Shown here one piece after another: positions 8,170-18,359 of a stretch of 64,000 nucleotides of DNA. Source of the DNA: DATARH01 sp036268075 (lineage in GTDB: Bacteria > Pseudomonadota > Alphaproteobacteria > ATCC43930 > CGMCC-115725); contig DATAUV010000144.1 of NCBI GenBank assembly GCA_036268075.1, positions 1-64,000 of the forward strand, written 5' to 3'. A program made the position numbers and the translations under genes. Below the pieces are notes generated by a model, which made no database searches, was not told the origin of the DNA, and saw only the letters and a list, made by a program, of their open reading frames with translations. Position 1 is the stretch's first letter. Each line of letters begins with the position of its first letter.

Positions 8170-9105
8170 ATGAAAAACCAGAACCCGGGGCCGTTCGCGG
8201 CCTCGGAGGACGATGTGCCGATCCCGTATCGGCAACGCATCGCCACCTATTACGAGACGCTCGGCTACGGCGAGGCATATCGCTGGGCGCATTATGCCGA
8301 GGCGCCGTTCGCGCCGTTGACGAAAAGCCTGGCCGAAAGCCGCATCGGGTTGATCACGACGGCGGCACCCTATCAGCCTGACAAGGGTGATCAGGGGCCG
8401 GGGGCCCCTTACAACGGCTCAGCAAAGTTCTACACGGTGTATTCCGGAGACACCGCGATCGACCACGATTTGCGCATCTCGCATATCGGCTACGACCGGC
8501 TCCACACCACGGCGGCCGATAGCAACACCTGGTTCCCGCTGCCGGCGCTGCGCCGGGCGGCGGCACGGGGGCGGATCGGCGAGATGGCGCCGCGCTTTCA
8601 CGGCGCGCCGACCAACCGCAGCCACCGGGTCACGCTCGAACAGGATTGCCCCGAGCTGCTCGCGCGCTGCCGCGAAGACAGGATCGACGCCGCGATCATC
8701 GTCGCGGTTTGACCGGTGTGTCACCAGACCGTGAGTCTGGCCGCCCGTCACCTCGAAGAAAACGGCATCCCGACGGTGGTCATGGGGTGCGCCAAGGACA
8801 TCGTCGAGTACGTCGGGGTTCCGCGCTTTCTGTTCAGCGACTTCCCGCTCGGCAATCCGGCCGGTAAGCCGCATGATCCGGAATCGCAGGATTTCACGCT
8901 GGAGCTGGCCCTGCGCGTCCTCGAAACCGCGCCCGGCCCGCGCACGACGGTGCAATCGCCGCTGCGTTGGAGCGACGATGCGTCGTGGAAGCTCGACTTC
9001 TCCAACGTCGACCGCCTCTCCGCCGAGGAGATCGCCCGCCGCCGCGCCGAATTCGACCGGCAAAAGGAGATCGCCAAAGGCCTCCGGAAGACCGCGGCCG
9101 AGTAA
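8170..9105 (+). CDS. Selenoprotein of the glycine/sarcosine/betaine reductase selenoprotein B (GrdB) family, UGA-encoded Sec181
   Basis: Read through an in-frame TGA at 8710-8712, this is one protein of 311 residues: 180 residues before the UGA and 130 after it. The UGA is followed by Pro-Val-Cys, giving a U-x-x-C redox motif (Sec181, Cys184) inside the strand-turn-helix IIVAV-U-PVCHQTVSLAARH. Both halves are conserved-looking and complementary: the first carries GLITTAAPYQP, ISHIGYDRLHTT and the ELLARCREDRIDA approach to the active site, the second GIPTVVMGCAKDIVEYVGVPRFLFSDFPLGN and TTVQSPLRW. GrdB-type reductases use Sec to attack a C-N or similar bond. The ATG at 8170 follows GAGGG. A SECIS-like hairpin lies just after the UGA and a selC gene is at 36.4 kb. 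A conventional annotation would give two fragments. Substrate unknown; no GrdA/C/D partner is nearby. Confidence 0.88.
8710..8752 (+). promoter_or_regulatory. Bacterial SECIS element for the UGA at 8710
   Basis: Directly after the UGA codon the mRNA can form CCAGAC (8724-8729), loop CGUGA (8730-8734), GUCUGG (8735-8740), a perfect 6-bp stem. An outer GGTG (8715-8718) can pair with CACC (8749-8752). The loop begins 17 nt after the UGA and has a G at its second position, matching the published rules for bacterial SECIS hairpins (loop about 16-37 nt downstream, a G among the first loop bases). It would bind SelB with charged tRNA-Sec. The stem also lies within coding sequence, as all bacterial SECIS do. 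Confidence 0.78.
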
Positions 9106-9181
9106 GGTTTTCGTCGTTGGGCATGAGGTGCATCAAGAATGCGGAGGCACGAATAGGTTTCGTCAATGAGGGGAGGGTCAC

Positions 9182-9886
9182 ATGTCCTGGCGGGTCCGTA
9201 TCTTCTTATTCGACATCGTGGCGACCATCGTATTGGCGGCGATTGCGGCCCTGTATCTCAAATGCCCAGGTTTTCACGCTTGGGTGCCCGACGTCCTCCG
9301 CATCCCGGTTCAAAGCGCCTGGTTTGGCGCGCTAGGCGGCGTCATCATCAGTCTGAAGGGCGTCTACGACCATGCCGGCCGCAAGCCGAACAATCAGTGG
9401 GACAGCAGGTACGACCTCTGGCATCTCGGCCGACCGTTGAGCGGGGCTGTCGCCGGGGGAATCACCTATCTGCTGCTGAAAGCGGTCAACCAGACCGGTG
9501 AATTGACCGAGCCTGTCGTCTACGCCGCAGCCTTTATCCTCGGCACCCAGGAGCGGCGGTTTTTCAATTTTCTGTCCGAGGTGGGCCGCCTCATCGTCCA
9601 GGTGCCGGACGAGACAAAATCACCGGCGTTCCAGCTCGGCACGCTCCAGCCGACGCAGGCTGCCGTGGGTGAAGCCGTGCTGCTCCGCGGCCACGGTTTC
9701 GCGCCGGGCCTCACCGTGACCATCGGCGGCAACCCTTTGGGGCACGTCGTCATTGCTGCCGACGGAACTACCGTGGCGGGCGTGCTGCCGGCCCATAACG
9801 CCGGTGCGGTCGACGTTTCAGCCACGAACCCGAGCGGTGAAGGCGCGACATTGCACGGCGCATTCACCTACATCGCCGCCCCCTGA
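9182..9886 (+). CDS. Membrane protein with a C-terminal IPT/TIG-like domain
   Basis: A 234-residue protein I do not recognise as a named family. Residues 5-27 are a strong transmembrane helix, followed by two weaker ones near residues 42-60 (SAWFGALGGVIISLKGVY) and 85-101 (LSGAVAGGITYLLLKAV). From about residue 155 an Ig-like IPT/TIG segment follows: LQPTQAAVGEAVLLRGHGFAPGLTVTIGG, then VLPAHNAGAVDVSATNPSG and a final FTYIAAP. Such domains bind ligands or support proteins at the surface. GGGGAGG upstream supports ATG 9182. No operon partner is evident; the gene stands between the selenoprotein and a CoA-transferase stump. Confidence 0.7.
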   Translation: MSWRVRIFLFDIVATIVLAAIAALYLKCPGFHAWVPDVLRIPVQSAWFGALGGVIISLKGVYDHAGRKPNNQWDSRYDLWHLGRPLSGAVAGGITYLLLKAVNQTGELTEPVVYAAAFILGTQERRFFNFLSEVGRLIVQVPDETKSPAFQLGTLQPTQAAVGEAVLLRGHGFAPGLTVTIGGNPLGHVVIAADGTTVAGVLPAHNAGAVDVSATNPSGEGATLHGAFTYIAAP

Positions 9887-9906
9887 CCAATTTCCTTGGT
9901 GAGCCT

Positions 9907-10062
9907 ATGACCAAGCCCTTTGCCGGCATCCGCATCCTCGACTTCACCCGTTATCTCGCGGGACCGTTCGGGACGTACCAGTTCGCCCTGCTCGGCGCGT
10001 CGGTCATCAAGATCGAGCCGAAGGCGGGCGACGACATGCGGCACTCGCAATTCTCGAAGGAA
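9907..10062 (+). pseudogene. CaiB/BaiF CoA-transferase, 5' stump
   Basis: The first 52 codons match the start of family III CoA-transferases: FAGIRILDFTRYLAGPFGTY, then FALLGASVIKIEPKAGDDMR. A full gene would need about 400 codons. Homology stops near 10062, after which the frame runs into a palindromic repeat and then the antisense of prfC. The start codon and ATG context are intact, so this is the remaining 5' end of a gene truncated by rearrangement at the repeat. Confidence 0.85.
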
Positions 10063-10076
10063 CGTCGTGTAGGGGC

Positions 10077-10202
10077 CCTCACCCACCAGCCGCTCTGCGT
10101 CTGGTCCCCCCTCTCCCGCAATGCGGGCGAGGGCAGTGAGCGAAATCCCCTCGCCCGCATTGCGGGAGAGGGGGGCGAGCGCAGCGAGACGGGTGAGGGC
10201 GC
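10077..10202. repeat. Large intergenic inverted repeat (CTCTCCCGCAATGCGGGCGAG type)
   Basis: Outer arms CCTCACCC (left) and GGGTGAGG (right) enclose inner arms CCCCTCTCCCGCAATGCGGG and CCCGCATTGCGGGAGAGGGG. The whole can fold into a long cruciform. It lies exactly between the truncated CoA-transferase and the 3' end of prfC, and marks the likely rearrangement junction. Confidence 0.8.
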
Positions 10203-10214
10203 GAGCGCAGCGAG

Positions 10215-11798
<1,584 letters not shown>

Positions 11799-11903
11799 GG
11801 GTCGCGTCTATATGAGCGGTTCGGGTGCGCCTGCCAAGCGCCGGTGCTTGTCATCGACTTCCATGATGCGCAAATTGAAGTTGAATTGCCGGTGGAGGTG
11901 CCC

Positions 11904-12212
11904 GTGCAAGGAATTTTGCGGTGCTACGCCGAACGCAAACAGGGCCGATGGCAGGCGTTTTGCGTCGATTTCGACCTGGCGGTGCAAGGGGATTCGTTCG
12001 AGGAGGTCTATGCCTCCCTCGATCAAGCGGTTGGCGAGTACCGGAATTACGTGTCCGAGTTGCCTGAGCCCGACCGGTCGCGTCTTCTCCGGCGGCGCGC
12101 TCCTATCGGCTCGCGGGTCGCTTTTCTGTCGGCCGTGGTACGGACAGCGTTGCGTTCCCGCGAGGATCACGACGAAGGCAGCTTCGGGTACACGCTGCCC
12201 TACGCGGCGTGA
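11904..12212 (+). CDS. hicB: HicB-family antitoxin
   Basis: A 102-residue antitoxin-like protein with the partially degraded RNase H fold of HicB: CYAERKQGRWQAFCVDFDLA, then VQGDSFEEVYASLDQAVGEY (residues 26-45), the standard family opening. The C-terminal half (RLLRRRAPIGSRVAFLSAVV ...) is not a recognisable HTH or RHH, so autorepression by this protein is uncertain. GTG 11904 is chosen because GGAGG lies 5 nt upstream; ATG starts in this region belong to other frames. Its TGA overlaps the GTG of hicA by 4 bases (GTGA), showing translational coupling. It is divergent from prfC. Confidence 0.85.
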   Translation: MQGILRCYAERKQGRWQAFCVDFDLAVQGDSFEEVYASLDQAVGEYRNYVSELPEPDRSRLLRRRAPIGSRVAFLSAVVRTALRSREDHDEGSFGYTLPYAA

Positions 12213-12421
12213 ATTTCCGGGACTTCATCGCGATCATCGAACGGCATGGCTTCGAGCTCAAGCGAACGACGGGCAGCCATCGCCAATACGAGGGGCTGGT
12301 AGACGGCCGGATTCAGCTCGTGACCGTCGCGGCGCATCGGATGGGCGACGAAATCCTTGCCAAGACCCTGGCGTCGATGATCCGCCAATCCGGGCTGTCG
12401 AAGCGGACCTTCCATCGCTAA
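12209..12421 (+). CDS. hicA: HicA-family mRNA interferase toxin
   Basis: A 70-residue dsRBD-like toxin: FRDFIAIIERHGFELKRTTG, then the catalytic His block SHRQYEGLVDGRIQLVTVAAH, MGDEILAKTLASMIRQSGLS and a basic end. The His in GSHRQY corresponds to the conserved catalytic residue of HicA. It would cut mRNA when released from HicB. The order here is antitoxin then toxin, the reverse of the textbook hicAB. GTG start overlaps the hicB stop. Confidence 0.88.
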   Translation: MNFRDFIAIIERHGFELKRTTGSHRQYEGLVDGRIQLVTVAAHRMGDEILAKTLASMIRQSGLSKRTFHR

Positions 12422-12425
12422 GCGA

Positions 12426-13058
12426 CTACGACAGCAGCTTCTTCATCCGTTCGGCGATCTTGTCGGCGGGGTCGTCGGGGGCGAAGCTGGCGGTGAAGCG
12501 GCCTTGGGGGTCCATGACGTAGATCAGCGCGCTGTGGTCCATGTCGTAGCCGCCGTCCTTGGTCGGGTGCTTGGCGTAGTAGACGCGGTAGTCCTTGGCC
12601 GCCTGGGCTATCTGGGACGCGGTGCCGGTGAGCGCGGTGACCGGGGCGGAAAAGCTCGACACGTATTCCTTGAGCACCGCGGAAGTGTCGCGGTCGGGAT
12701 CGACGGAGATGAACACGACGCCGATCTTATCCCGCGCCGCCGGGCCGAGCTTGTCGAAGGCCAGCGACAATTCGTTGAGTGTCGTCGGGCAGACATCGGG
12801 GCAATGGGTGTAGCCGAAGAACACGAACTGCCACTTCCCGCGCATGTCGGTGTCGGTGAATGTCTTGCCGTTCTGGTCGGTCAGCGAAAACTTGCCGCCG
12901 ATCAGCGCCGAGAGGGCCGAGCCCGCCGCGCCTTGCGGATTGTCGCGCATCGCATAGAGCAGCAGGGCGCCCGCCACCAGGACCAGCATCCCCGCGGTGA
13001 CCACGAAGATCAGCAGCACGCGCTGCGCGGCACCCGGTCGTGTCGGAGGGGTCTGCAC
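12426..13058 (-). CDS. SCO1/SenC/PrrC family copper chaperone
   Basis: A 210-residue membrane-anchored thioredoxin-fold protein that delivers copper to cytochrome oxidase CuA or acts in redox signalling. One N-terminal helix (about residues 13-35) anchors it in the inner membrane. The copper-binding CxxxC is in GYTHCPDVCPTTLNEL (about residues 77-92), and the distal His ligand in DMDHSALIYVMDPQG. GTG start. It follows the PCuAC gene by 10 bp on the same strand, so the two form a copper-delivery operon. Assignment is firm; which oxidase it serves is not shown here. Confidence 0.93.
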   Translation of the reverse strand: MQTPPTRPGAAQRVLLIFVVTAGMLVLVAGALLLYAMRDNPQGAAGSALSALIGGKFSLTDQNGKTFTDTDMRGKWQFVFFGYTHCPDVCPTTLNELSLAFDKLGPAARDKIGVVFISVDPDRDTSAVLKEYVSSFSAPVTALTGTASQIAQAAKDYRVYYAKHPTKDGGYDMDHSALIYVMDPQGRFTASFAPDDPADKIAERMKKLLS

Positions 13059-13068
13059 GCGGGGCGGC

Positions 13069-13560
13069 CTAGTGGCCCATCGGCATTTTCATCCCGCCAC
13101 CGGCCGGCGCCGCGCCGGACGGCCCCATCGCGCCGATCTTCGCGACCGGCACGGCGATTTCGCGGCGGCCCGATTTGGCGAATTCGAGCGTCAGGGGAAT
13201 GCTGTCCCCCTCGCGCAGGGCCCCCGCCAGGGCCGACAACATGATGTGCATGCCGCCCGGCTTCAGCGTCACCTTCCGGCCGGCCGGCAGATCGATGCCG
13301 CCGGGCAGCGACCGCATCTTCATCACCCCGTTATCCATCGTCATCATGTGCAGATCGGCCTGTTTCGCGGCCGGCGTCGAGACCGACACCAGACGATCCG
13401 CCATCGGGGCGGTGAGGGTCAGATAGATCGCGGCGGCCGAGGCGCCGGCCGGGGTCGCCCGGGCCCAGGCGTCGGTGATCTCTACGGGGCCGGTCTGCGC
13501 CGCCGCGACCCCGGCGAGGCCGAACAGCGCGGCGGCGAAAGCGAGGAACCTCAGTCTCAT
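13069..13560 (-). CDS. PCu(A)C periplasmic copper chaperone
   Basis: A 163-residue exported protein. Residues 1-21 are a signal peptide (MRLRFLAFAAALFGLAGVAA ending near AQT). The copper site motif H-M-x10-M-x21-H-x-M is present: LHMMTMDNGVMKMRSLPGG followed by LKPGGMHIMLSAL. It feeds Cu(I) to the oxidase CuA centre together with the SCO1 protein encoded 10 bp downstream. The C-terminus is Met/His rich (GGGMKMPMGH), which may add copper capacity. Confidence 0.93.
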   Translation of the reverse strand: MRLRFLAFAAALFGLAGVAAAQTGPVEITDAWARATPAGASAAAIYLTLTAPMADRLVSVSTPAAKQADLHMMTMDNGVMKMRSLPGGIDLPAGRKVTLKPGGMHIMLSALAGALREGDSIPLTLEFAKSGRREIAVPVAKIGAMGPSGAAPAGGGMKMPMGH

Positions 13561-13632
13561 CGAACTCTTTCCTGGGCTCGGGCGAAGGATACCACGCGGC
13601 GAGCACTCGGCGCGGTGGCCTTTGGTCGCGCC

Positions 13633-13992
13633 CTATTCGGTCAAGAGGTGCTCGACCTCTTCGATCAAATGGCGCAGATGGAACGGCTTTGCCAGTACCC
13701 GCGGCCGGTTGGGGGTCAGCGATTCGTCGTGCAGCGTCACGACGGCGAACCCTGTGATGAACATCACCCGGATCCCCGGCTGCAGCGCCGAGACCCTTCG
13801 CGCCAGCTCGATCCCGTCGAGCTCGGGCATCACGATATCGGTCAGCAGCAGGTCGTAGTTGGTTTTTTCGGCCATCGCCAGCGCCGCCGCCCCATCGCCC
13901 AGCGCATCGACCGCATAGCCGGCCCGGCGCAACCCCCGCTGGAGAAAGCCGCGCATCTGGTCGTCGTCTTCGGCAAAAAGGATGCGGGCCAT
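13633..13992 (-). CDS. cpdR: CpdR-type single-domain response regulator
   Basis: A 119-residue stand-alone receiver. Acidic pocket ARILFAEDDDQMR, phosphoacceptor Asp in YDLLLTDIVMPELDGIELA (Asp about residue 51), Thr in VMFITGF and Lys in RVLAKPFHLRHLIEEVE. This wording is specific for CpdR, which in unphosphorylated form loads ClpXP to degrade CtrA and other proteins in the alphaproteobacterial cell cycle. Start 13992 is chosen over 14022 because MARILFAEDD is the usual opening. The divergent neighbour, an N-formylglutamate amidohydrolase family gene, is a frequent neighbour of cpdR. Confidence 0.9.
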   Translation of the reverse strand: MARILFAEDDDQMRGFLQRGLRRAGYAVDALGDGAAALAMAEKTNYDLLLTDIVMPELDGIELARRVSALQPGIRVMFITGFAVVTLHDESLTPNRPRVLAKPFHLRHLIEEVEHLLTE

Positions 13993-14125
13993 TGTCTCGA
14001 AAGTGCCAGGCGGCAGCAGCATCTAGCATGGAGACGGGCGCGGCGGAAGGCGGGCGGGCGGGCGCCGCCGCCGGGGATTGCGGCAGCCCAGTGACAGCGG
14101 CGCGGCGCGGCACTAATCTCGCGCG

Positions 14126-15010
14126 ATGGACGGTCCTGAACCGCGCCAATCCGCGCGCAACGACGCCATCGAAATGCGCCAGCCAATGGCGCATCTGCTT
14201 CCGCTCGTCCTCGCCTCGCCGCATAGCGGCAGCAACTATCCGGAGGCCTTTGTCGCGGCGTCGCGCCTCGACCCGCTGACTCTGCGCCGGTCCGAGGACA
14301 GCTTTGTCGACGAGATATTCGGCGCGGCGCCCGAGCTCGGTGCGCCGTTGATCGCGGCCTCGTTCCCGCGCGCCTATCTCGACGTCAACCGCGAGCCATA
14401 CGAGCTCGACCCGACGATGTTCTCGGACGCGCTGCCGAGCTATGTCAACGCCCGCTCGCCGCGCGTCAGGATGGGGCTCGGCACGATCGCACGGGTCGTC
14501 GCCAGCGGCGAGGAGATTTATGCCGGCAAGCTGTGCTTCGCCGAGGCGGCGCAGCGCATCGACGCGCTGTACCAGCCCTATCATGCGGCGCTGCGCGGCC
14601 TCGTCGCGGAGACCGAGGCGCGGTTTGGCGGGTGTCTCCTGATCGACTGCCACTCGATGCCGTCAGCCGCCGGCGCGGCCGACGGCCGCGACGGGGCCGA
14701 CATCGTGCTCGGCGATTGTCACGGCGCCGCCTGCGGCGAGCGCATCGTCGAGGCCGCGCGCCGCTTTCTCGGCGAGCGCGGCTTTGCCGTCGCGCTCAAC
14801 GCGCCGTATGCCGGCGGCTTTACGACCGGCCATTACGGGCACCCGCGGCGCGGCCGCCACGCCCTGCAGATCGAGATCAATCGCGCGATCTACATGGACG
14901 AGCGCAGCTATCGCCGCAAACCGGCCTTCGACCGCCTCACCCGCGAAATGAGCGGGCTGATCGAGCGGCTCGGCGAGGTCATGAACGAGGGCTTGGGCCG
15001 CGCGGTCTGA
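14126..15010 (+). CDS. N-formylglutamate amidohydrolase family protein
   Basis: A zinc amidohydrolase of the HutG/FGase family, 294 residues. Motifs: VLASPHSGSNYPEAF (metal His), YLDVNREPYELDPTMFSD, LLIDCHSMPSAAG (metal His/Asp), DIVLGDCHGAACGERI, and ACTive-site-like YAGGFTTGHYGHPRRGRHAL followed by QIEINRAIYMDE. It would release formate from N-formylglutamate or a related N-formyl or N-acyl compound. No hut genes are near, so a histidine-degradation role is not supported. The ATG at 14174 is an alternative start. Confidence 0.88.
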   Translation: MDGPEPRQSARNDAIEMRQPMAHLLPLVLASPHSGSNYPEAFVAASRLDPLTLRRSEDSFVDEIFGAAPELGAPLIAASFPRAYLDVNREPYELDPTMFSDALPSYVNARSPRVRMGLGTIARVVASGEEIYAGKLCFAEAAQRIDALYQPYHAALRGLVAETEARFGGCLLIDCHSMPSAAGAADGRDGADIVLGDCHGAACGERIVEAARRFLGERGFAVALNAPYAGGFTTGHYGHPRRGRHALQIEINRAIYMDERSYRRKPAFDRLTREMSGLIERLGEVMNEGLGRAV

Positions 15011-15051
15011 GGCGGCACCACCCCGCAAATCGCCGGGACAAGGCGCGGCGC

Positions 15052-15082
15052 AAAAAAAACGGGCCGTGCAGGGCACGGCCCG
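15052..15082 (-). terminator. Rho-independent terminator for minus-strand transcription
   Basis: A 10-bp GC-rich stem, C-GGGCCGTGC / GCACGGCCC-G with loop AGG (15060-15082), is flanked on its left by eight A (15052-15059). Read on the minus strand this is a hairpin followed by eight U. No T-run follows on the plus strand, so it serves transcription coming from the 15.1-15.3 kb side. Confidence 0.82.
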
Positions 15083-15377
15083 AGTTCAGGGAGGAAACGC
15101 CTAGAAGACGTACGATACGATCATCGCGTGACGATCCATATCGCACTGCACAATTTAATCTTCGAACCCTCGGAGTCAATCCCTCATTTGAAAAATCATT
15201 TTGCAGCCTGTGCTTGGAGACAATACGTCGCATCCCCTGACCTTTTCTGGTTACGTTGCAATGCACAACGATTTCCCGGAGTTCGGTCTCCCCGGAGTTC
15301 GGTCGCATAGCCGACATGACATTTTAGCATCGTGGAACAAAAGCCGGGCGGGCTTGTCGTAACCATGAGAGGTGGAG
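15083..15377. other. AT-richer gap with a possible 3' relic of an outer-membrane protein gene
   Basis: No gene could be supported here. The minus strand ends a frame at 15101 with the codons for MIVSYVF and a stop, 18 bp before the terminator hairpin; a C-terminal Phe after alternating hydrophobics is typical of outer-membrane beta-barrels, but only about 15 codons are open before an in-frame stop. The 15125-15260 stretch is noticeably lower in GC than the surroundings. A tandem CCGGAGTTCGGT repeat occurs at 15278-15303. Interpretation as a decayed gene is inference. Confidence 0.3.
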
Positions 15378-16343
15378 ATGGCGGGATCGGCGGCTGCGGA
15401 GACTTGGCTGGTCGGCGATATCGGTGGCACCAACGCCCGGTTCGGCCTGATGTCGCCGGAACGCGAGCTGCTGCACTCGCAGGTTCTCGCGGACTCCGAC
15501 TATCCCGGTATTGCCGAGGCGGTCGAGGCGTTTCTCGGCGGGTGCGGCGACCTGCCCAAGCCGCGGCAGGGCGCGATCGCGATCGCCTCGCCGATCACCG
15601 GCGACCGGGTCAGCATGACCAACCACCCGTGGCGCTTTTCGATCGCCGAATTGCGCCGGCGGATCGGCTTTGACCGGATCGAGGTCATCAATGATTTCAC
15701 CGCCCAGGCGCTGGCGCTGCCGCATCTCGGTGCCGGCGACAAAATGCCGGTCGGCGGAGGGATTGCCGCCGCGGGGCGGCCGCTCGCGGTGCTCGGCCCC
15801 GGCTCGGGGCTCGGCGTCTCGGGGCTGATCCCCACCGGCGGCAAGTGGGTGCCGCTGACCGGCGAGGGCGGACACGCGACGATGGCGCCGGCCAACGAGC
15901 GCGAAAGCGCGGTGCTCGGCCATATGCGCCGCCAATTCGACCACGTCTCGGCCGAACGCTGCCTGTCCGGGCCGGGGCTGGTCAACCTCTACAATGCGCT
16001 GGCGGGGGTCGACGGCGTGCCGGCGGCGCAATACTCCGCGGCCCAGATCACCGACCCGGAGACCTGCGCCGCCGACAGGCTGTGCCGCGAGACGACGGAG
16101 ATGTTCTGCGCGATGCTCGGCGGCGCGGCCGGCGACCTCGCGTTGACGCTCGGCGCGCAGGGCGGCGTGTTTATCGCCGGCGGCATCGTGCCGCGCCTCG
16201 GCGCCCGCTTTGCCGCCTCGGCGTTCCGCGTGCGATTTGAGGCCAAGGGCCGGTTCCGGACCTATCTCGCCGCGATCCCGACCGCCGTGGTGACCCACCC
16301 GCTCGCCGCCTTTGTCGGGTGCGGCGCGGCGCTCTCGGATTGA
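15378..16343 (+). CDS. glk: Glucokinase
   Basis: ATP-dependent glucokinase of the Glk family (not ROK), 321 residues. Phosphate-1 motif TWLVGDIGGTNARFGL (residues 8-23), VINDFTAQALALPHL with the catalytic Asp, GPGSGLGVSGLIP, the glucose-binding GEGGHATMAPAN, ERCLSGPGLVNLYNAL and a final GGIVPRLG (adenosine motif). ATG 15378 is used; GTG 15372 in the same frame adds two residues. It converges on the Sua5/TsaC gene with 27 bp between stop codons. Confidence 0.95.
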   Translation: MAGSAAAETWLVGDIGGTNARFGLMSPERELLHSQVLADSDYPGIAEAVEAFLGGCGDLPKPRQGAIAIASPITGDRVSMTNHPWRFSIAELRRRIGFDRIEVINDFTAQALALPHLGAGDKMPVGGGIAAAGRPLAVLGPGSGLGVSGLIPTGGKWVPLTGEGGHATMAPANERESAVLGHMRRQFDHVSAERCLSGPGLVNLYNALAGVDGVPAAQYSAAQITDPETCAADRLCRETTEMFCAMLGGAAGDLALTLGAQGGVFIAGGIVPRLGARFAASAFRVRFEAKGRFRTYLAAIPTAVVTHPLAAFVGCGAALSD

Positions 16344-16370
16344 CCGATGGCGGATTGACCCGCTGGCGGA

Positions 16371-17315
<945 letters not shown>

Positions 17316-17364
17316 AAGCCTGCGCTCACCCTGCCACCCTTGTGCTTGGCGCGCCGAACCCGTG

Positions 17365-18345
17365 CTATCGCGGCCCGCGTCCCGGCTGCGGGTCGACGCC
17401 CATGCGGCCCGAGCGGTTCTGGTAGAGGTGGACCTCCTTGACCATTGGCCGCGACGGGTCGCCTTCGAGCCACAGACGGTAAAGCAGCCGCTTGCGCGCG
17501 GGCTCGTCCCAATCGGTAAAGGCGGTGCGGGCGTGCAATATCTCGTAGTTGTTGATGAACGACGCCTCGCCCGGGTTGAGCCGGACTTCGAAACGGACGT
17601 CGTCACGCATCGCCACCTCTTCGAACGAGGCGAGCGCGGCCTCTTCCAGCGGCGACAATTTCTGCCCCAGCGTCTGCGCGCCGCGGTCGATGACGCCGCG
17701 CACATACCGGCAGCTCAGCATCCCGCCCATCGCCGAATAGACCGGCACCCGGTACGGCGTCACGGGATCGTCGTCCGGCGCCTCCTCGCCGCGCCGGTCG
17801 CAGTGGAACCCGCGCTCCAGCACCGGCAGGTATTCGGGATGCTCGCGGGCGATGATCTCGCGGATTTTCAGCGAGCTCGAATAGATGCTCATCCCGCCCG
17901 ATTTGGCGTCGCGCACGCACAGCAGCCCGACGATCTCGGCGGAATCGGTGTGCAGGTTCAATTCGCGCGCCGTCGTGTAGCCGCGCGACGCCTTTTCGAC
18001 ATTGGTGACGTGACCGAGATAGTCGCCGTCGGCGCTTTGCGACACGGCATGCCCGAAATGGCTGCCGATGCCGAAATAGACCGCCCGCATCTCGTCGGGC
18101 GTGTACTTGTCGACGGGGAAGCCGCGCATGATCAACAGGCCCGGGCCGGTCTTGATGCGGTGCAGCACCTCGGTCAGCGCGCCGTCGAGATCGGGGTGGG
18201 AGAAGTCGCGCTTGGCGATCAGGTGCGGCGGCCGGTCGCTCCCCAGGATCGGGCCCATGAGTTCGTCGATCGCGCGAAGCTGGGCCCGGCTGAAATCCCA
18301 GTACAGCGCCTCGCGGTCGAGCCGCTTGCCGAGCCAGGCTGTCAT
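17365..18345 (-). CDS. TauD/TfdA family Fe(II)/2-oxoglutarate-type dioxygenase
   Basis: A 326-residue jelly-roll oxygenase. The iron-binding HxD is in LNLHTDSAEIVGLLC, the distal His in INNYEILHARTAFTDWDE, and the 2OG-binding Arg in RKRLLYRLWLE. An N-terminal ALYWDFSRAQLRAIDEL segment and GPGLLIMRGFPVDKY also fit the family. ATG 18345 has GGAGGG just upstream. The ThDP enzyme gene ends 14 bp before it, so they are co-transcribed; together they may degrade one 2-oxo or hydroxylated compound, but the substrate is not evident. Confidence 0.88.
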   Translation of the reverse strand: MTAWLGKRLDREALYWDFSRAQLRAIDELMGPILGSDRPPHLIAKRDFSHPDLDGALTEVLHRIKTGPGLLIMRGFPVDKYTPDEMRAVYFGIGSHFGHAVSQSADGDYLGHVTNVEKASRGYTTARELNLHTDSAEIVGLLCVRDAKSGGMSIYSSSLKIREIIAREHPEYLPVLERGFHCDRRGEEAPDDDPVTPYRVPVYSAMGGMLSCRYVRGVIDRGAQTLGQKLSPLEEAALASFEEVAMRDDVRFEVRLNPGEASFINNYEILHARTAFTDWDEPARKRLLYRLWLEGDPSRPMVKEVHLYQNRSGRMGVDPQPGRGPR

Positions 18346-18359
18346 TGCGCCGCCCTCCG

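Noticed and set aside
8044..8712. A 222-codon ORF ending at 8712 and a separate GTG ORF from 8716 as two genes
   Set aside because: Same frame, one TGA, complementary halves of one family and a UxxC motif show a single selenoprotein gene.
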